A stretch of DNA of 64,000 nt from Desulfosporosinus sp. OT (GTDB lineage Bacteria; Bacillota; Desulfitobacteriia; Desulfitobacteriales; Desulfitobacteriaceae), in assembly GCF_000224515.1 (NCBI RefSeq), contig NZ_AGAF01000278.1:40975-104974 (forward strand). Direction: 5' to 3'. The notes under the pieces are model-generated. The model was not told the DNA's origin, ran no database searches, and saw nothing but the letters and a program-made list of their open reading frames with translations. This document shows positions 61,811 to 64,000 of this stretch, one piece after another; position 1 is the stretch's first letter, and each line of letters begins with the position of its first letter. Position numbers and translations under genes: made by a program.

Positions 61811-63322
61811 TTAAATAATCGGCCACACCGAACAAGGCATTGCTTCGTTGTCTTTATTCTTTTTTGTTATTTGGGTTAAGGTTTTAGCCAAGCGCTGTAC
61901 GCTTTCAAGTAAAACGGCTTCATTGTGAGTGGTAAAACAGAGGCGAAACTCTTTATCCAAGGTAGGCACTGTATGAAAAGCTGCGCCAGGCACAAAGGAA
62001 ATCCGGTTTTTTGCAGCTTCCTGGAGGACTCTCTGGGACGTGCCCGCATGTTTTAACTTACACCAAAAGTAAAACCCTCCCTCGGGTATGGTAAAATCAA
62101 GATCGTTTGCACAAGAACGCTGGAGAGCTTTTGCCATTGTGTCTCGGCGTTTTTTATATTCCCCCCGTACAGTGGTCAGATGCTCGGCCAGCTTCCCTTC
62201 ATTTAAAAACATCGTCACAAGCCATTGAGCGATGTTGTTGGTATGCAGGTCAATAAACTGTTTTTCCAGAGCAAGTCTGTTGATTAAAATAGGCGGACCC
62301 GCCAGATAGCCTGTACGTAAACCAGGAAATAGAATCTTGGAGAAGGTTCCCAAATAAACGACTCCTCCGTAGGAATCTAAAGCTTTAAGAGCCTGAGGAG
62401 GCTGTTCGCCATAACACAAATCACTGTAGGGATCGTCTTCCACTATCACAAGCCGATGACGTTTGGCAAGTTTTATCAAATCTTGGCGCTCTTGTGCAGA
62501 CATCACCCTGCCTGTCGGGTTTTGATAAGTAGGTATGATATATAACAATTTTGGTCGGTAGCGAATTAGAAAGTCCTCCAACAGCTCTAATGATAATTTT
62601 TCCGAGCAAGGCAAGCTTAGAACCCTTGCTCCTGCAGCCTGGAAAACCTGAATAGCACCAATAAACGTTGGCGCTTCCATCACTACATAGTCGCCTGGCT
62701 CCACTAAAACTTTGCTAAGTAAATATAACCCTTGTTGGGACCCCGAGAGAGTGAGAATGTTCTCCGTCAAAGCCGGTATGCCCTTCTCGCTCAACATTGT
62801 GGCGATTGCCCTTCTCAATGGGTTATAGCCCTCTACGGGAATATGTCCAAAATCGGCTGGGGCGACCCTTCCAATATTGTGGTTAAACAACTCGGTAAAG
62901 GTCTCCAGAGGATAAAGGGCTGGATCAGGCATACCTGCGGCCAAAGATATAGTACCATGGGCAGGAGTAGAAACTATATCTCTCAAGATTGACGCCAAAG
63001 GGTTTTGAGGATAGGCCGTAAATAATTGGGGCCAGGGAACTTCGGATAAGGACTCAACATCAGGTGCTTGCGCTACATAAGTCCCGCTGCCCACTTTTGT
63101 CCATACCAATCCCTGCTGTTCCAACTTTCGATAGGCATTGATAGCCGTTGTACGACTTACAGCAAAGAGGTCAGCCAATTCCCGCTCAGGAGGAAGCTTC
63201 ATGCCCGAAGGTAGGATTTGCGTTTGGATTTTGTCAGCGATAAGTAAGGCGATTTGCAGATAGAGCGGCTGCTTATCCAAGGTATCCAATCCTGCCCTAT
63301 TCAAGTATTTGGATATATCCAT
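61811..63322 (-). CDS. MocR/PdxR-type regulator (GntR-aminotransferase fusion)
   Basis: A 503-residue fusion of a GntR winged helix (LPPERELADLFAVSRTTAIN, KVGSGTYVA) with a fold-type I aminotransferase domain carrying the PLP lysine in GTFSKILFPGLRTGYL. Such proteins use PLP or an amino-acid adduct as effector and usually regulate a divergent neighbour. Here that neighbour is azlC, and a long palindrome lies between the two genes. ATG 63322 follows AAGGAG. Confidence 0.9.
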   Translation of the reverse strand: MDISKYLNRAGLDTLDKQPLYLQIALLIADKIQTQILPSGMKLPPERELADLFAVSRTTAINAYRKLEQQGLVWTKVGSGTYVAQAPDVESLSEVPWPQLFTAYPQNPLASILRDIVSTPAHGTISLAAGMPDPALYPLETFTELFNHNIGRVAPADFGHIPVEGYNPLRRAIATMLSEKGIPALTENILTLSGSQQGLYLLSKVLVEPGDYVVMEAPTFIGAIQVFQAAGARVLSLPCSEKLSLELLEDFLIRYRPKLLYIIPTYQNPTGRVMSAQERQDLIKLAKRHRLVIVEDDPYSDLCYGEQPPQALKALDSYGGVVYLGTFSKILFPGLRTGYLAGPPILINRLALEKQFIDLHTNNIAQWLVTMFLNEGKLAEHLTTVRGEYKKRRDTMAKALQRSCANDLDFTIPEGGFYFWCKLKHAGTSQRVLQEAAKNRISFVPGAAFHTVPTLDKEFRLCFTTHNEAVLLESVQRLAKTLTQITKKNKDNEAMPCSVWPII

Positions 63323-63343
63323 TTTACACTTCTCCTTGTTTTG

Positions 63344-63377
63344 TATCCAATTTACATTATATCTATGTAATTGGATA
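63344..63377. promoter_or_regulatory. MocR operator between the divergent genes
   Basis: TATCCAATTTACAT faces ATGTAATTGGATA: an almost perfect inverted repeat (one extra T) with 7 bases between, and a further partial TATCC half site at 63386-63390. Direct or inverted repeats of this kind are typical MocR binding sites. Confidence 0.65.
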
Positions 63378-63437
63378 TTTACAATATCCTTCCCACTCGT
63401 TAAGATTTAAGAAATATTAAAGGCAGGTGGAATTATT

Positions 63438-64000
63438 ATGCAGCGATCAAATCTACTAGCAGGTAAAAGCGAATTAATGGAAGAAGTATGGGTAGCACTC
63501 CGCGAGTGTACTCCCGTGGTGCTCGGGGTAGTGCCCTTTGGTATCACCTGCGGGATAATGGGGCTTACGGCAAGAATGTCAGGATTAGAAACTATTTTAA
63601 TGTCTGTCTTTGTTTTTGCCGGCGCGTCACAGTTCATTGGCATTACCATGCTAGGCGCAGGCGTAACGGGCTGGGGAATTATTATACTTACTACCTTACT
63701 GGTGAACTTACGTCATTTGATCATGGGATCATCCTTGGCACCCTATATGACTAGACTGCCGTTTCCTCTTCAAGCACTCTTGGCCTTTTTTTTGACCGAT
63801 GAAGCCTATGCCTTAACCATTAGCCGAATTCACAAGGCTAGGTACAGTGTACCCTACCAATTGACCGTAAGCACTGTGCTTTATCTGGTATGGGTTTTGG
63901 CTACTGGAGCGGGGGTAGTTTTGGGCAGTTACATATCTGACCCCTTAACTTGGGGACTTGATTTTGCCATGCCGGCTACGTTTCTAGTATTGCTAGTACC
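63438..64000 (+). CDS. azlC: AzlC-family branched-chain amino acid permease (3' end outside window)
   Basis: ATG 63438 follows AGGTGG. The 187 residues in the window carry several membrane spans and the AzlC signatures VVLGVVPFGITCGIMGLTAR, VFAGASQFIGITMLGAGV, LLVNLRHLIMGSSLAPYM and FFLTDEAYAL. AzlC works with the small protein AzlD to export branched-chain amino acids or their analogues; AzlD probably follows outside the window. Regulation by the divergent MocR protein is likely. Confidence 0.9.
   Translation, partial: MQRSNLLAGKSELMEEVWVALRECTPVVLGVVPFGITCGIMGLTARMSGLETILMSVFVFAGASQFIGITMLGAGVTGWGIIILTTLLVNLRHLIMGSSLAPYMTRLPFPLQALLAFFLTDEAYALTISRIHKARYSVPYQLTVSTVLYLVWVLATGAGVVLGSYISDPLTWGLDFAMPATFLVLLV

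Overview
The window looks like a piece of the chromosome of a spore-forming, sulfur-metabolising Firmicute. I would guess Desulfosporosinus or a close Peptococcaceae relative. That guess is an inference from gene content and style, not from a marker gene: strong GGAGG-type ribosome binding sites, frequent GTG and TTG starts, a SpoVB homologue, a yybP-ykoY manganese riboswitch, two long YeiH-type sulfate exporter paralogues, a CoA-disulfide-reductase/rhodanese fusion and many two-component genes. No rRNA, tRNA, CRISPR array, intact transposon or intact prophage was seen.

Layout. 0-2.8 kb: a radical SAM/DUF4130 DNA-metabolism pair and xpt. 2.8-9.1 kb: a decayed region holding remnants of TetR, LCM-type methyltransferase, DUF3800, SRPBCC, RHS and reverse-transcriptase genes, plus a dispersed hairpin repeat, among a few intact small genes (a lipoprotein, a DUF6054 protein, a muconolactone-isomerase-like protein, an AraC/GyrI regulator). 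9.1-12.9 kb: a secreted repeat protein, ribonuclease Z, an Fe-S/DUF3786 protein, a broken amidase and endonuclease IV. 13-21 kb: two YeiH-family transporters, a 41-codon membrane ORF and a sensor kinase/NtrC-type sigma-54 activator pair. The second transporter has a textbook -24/-12 promoter with two upstream palindromes. Three copies of a ~100 bp repeat in alternating orientation punctuate this module. 21-27.4 kb: an HD protein, a manganese riboswitch with a YjbE/TerC exporter and HtpX, a second copy of the secreted repeat protein, SpoVB and an MFS transporter.

27.4-35.3 kb is one sugar operon on the minus strand: SorC regulator, Zn-dehydrogenase, FGGY kinase, RbsA/C/B-type ABC importer and deoC. 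The gene set resembles the lsr autoinducer-2 operon but ends in a canonical deoxyribose-phosphate aldolase. 35.6-42.9 kb holds a GMC oxidoreductase, DUF3006 plus a ComEC-like lipoprotein hydrolase, an Lsa-type ABC-F resistance gene with a well-formed transcription attenuator, and a CoA-disulfide reductase/rhodanese divergent from a DUF134 regulator across a perfect palindrome. 42.9-49 kb holds an MFS remnant and a peptide ABC transporter whose binding-protein gene has been split by an inversion.

49-60 kb has a redox and signalling flavour: cysteine synthase, superoxide dismutase, an OmpR-type regulator, a kinase without a sensor domain, two large hybrid kinases, a frameshifted peroxiredoxin and WrbA. 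A terminator/palindrome block is duplicated upstream of sodA and upstream of the outer hybrid kinase, hinting at shared control. 60-64 kb ends with RarD and a MocR regulator divergent from an AzlC permease that runs off the window.
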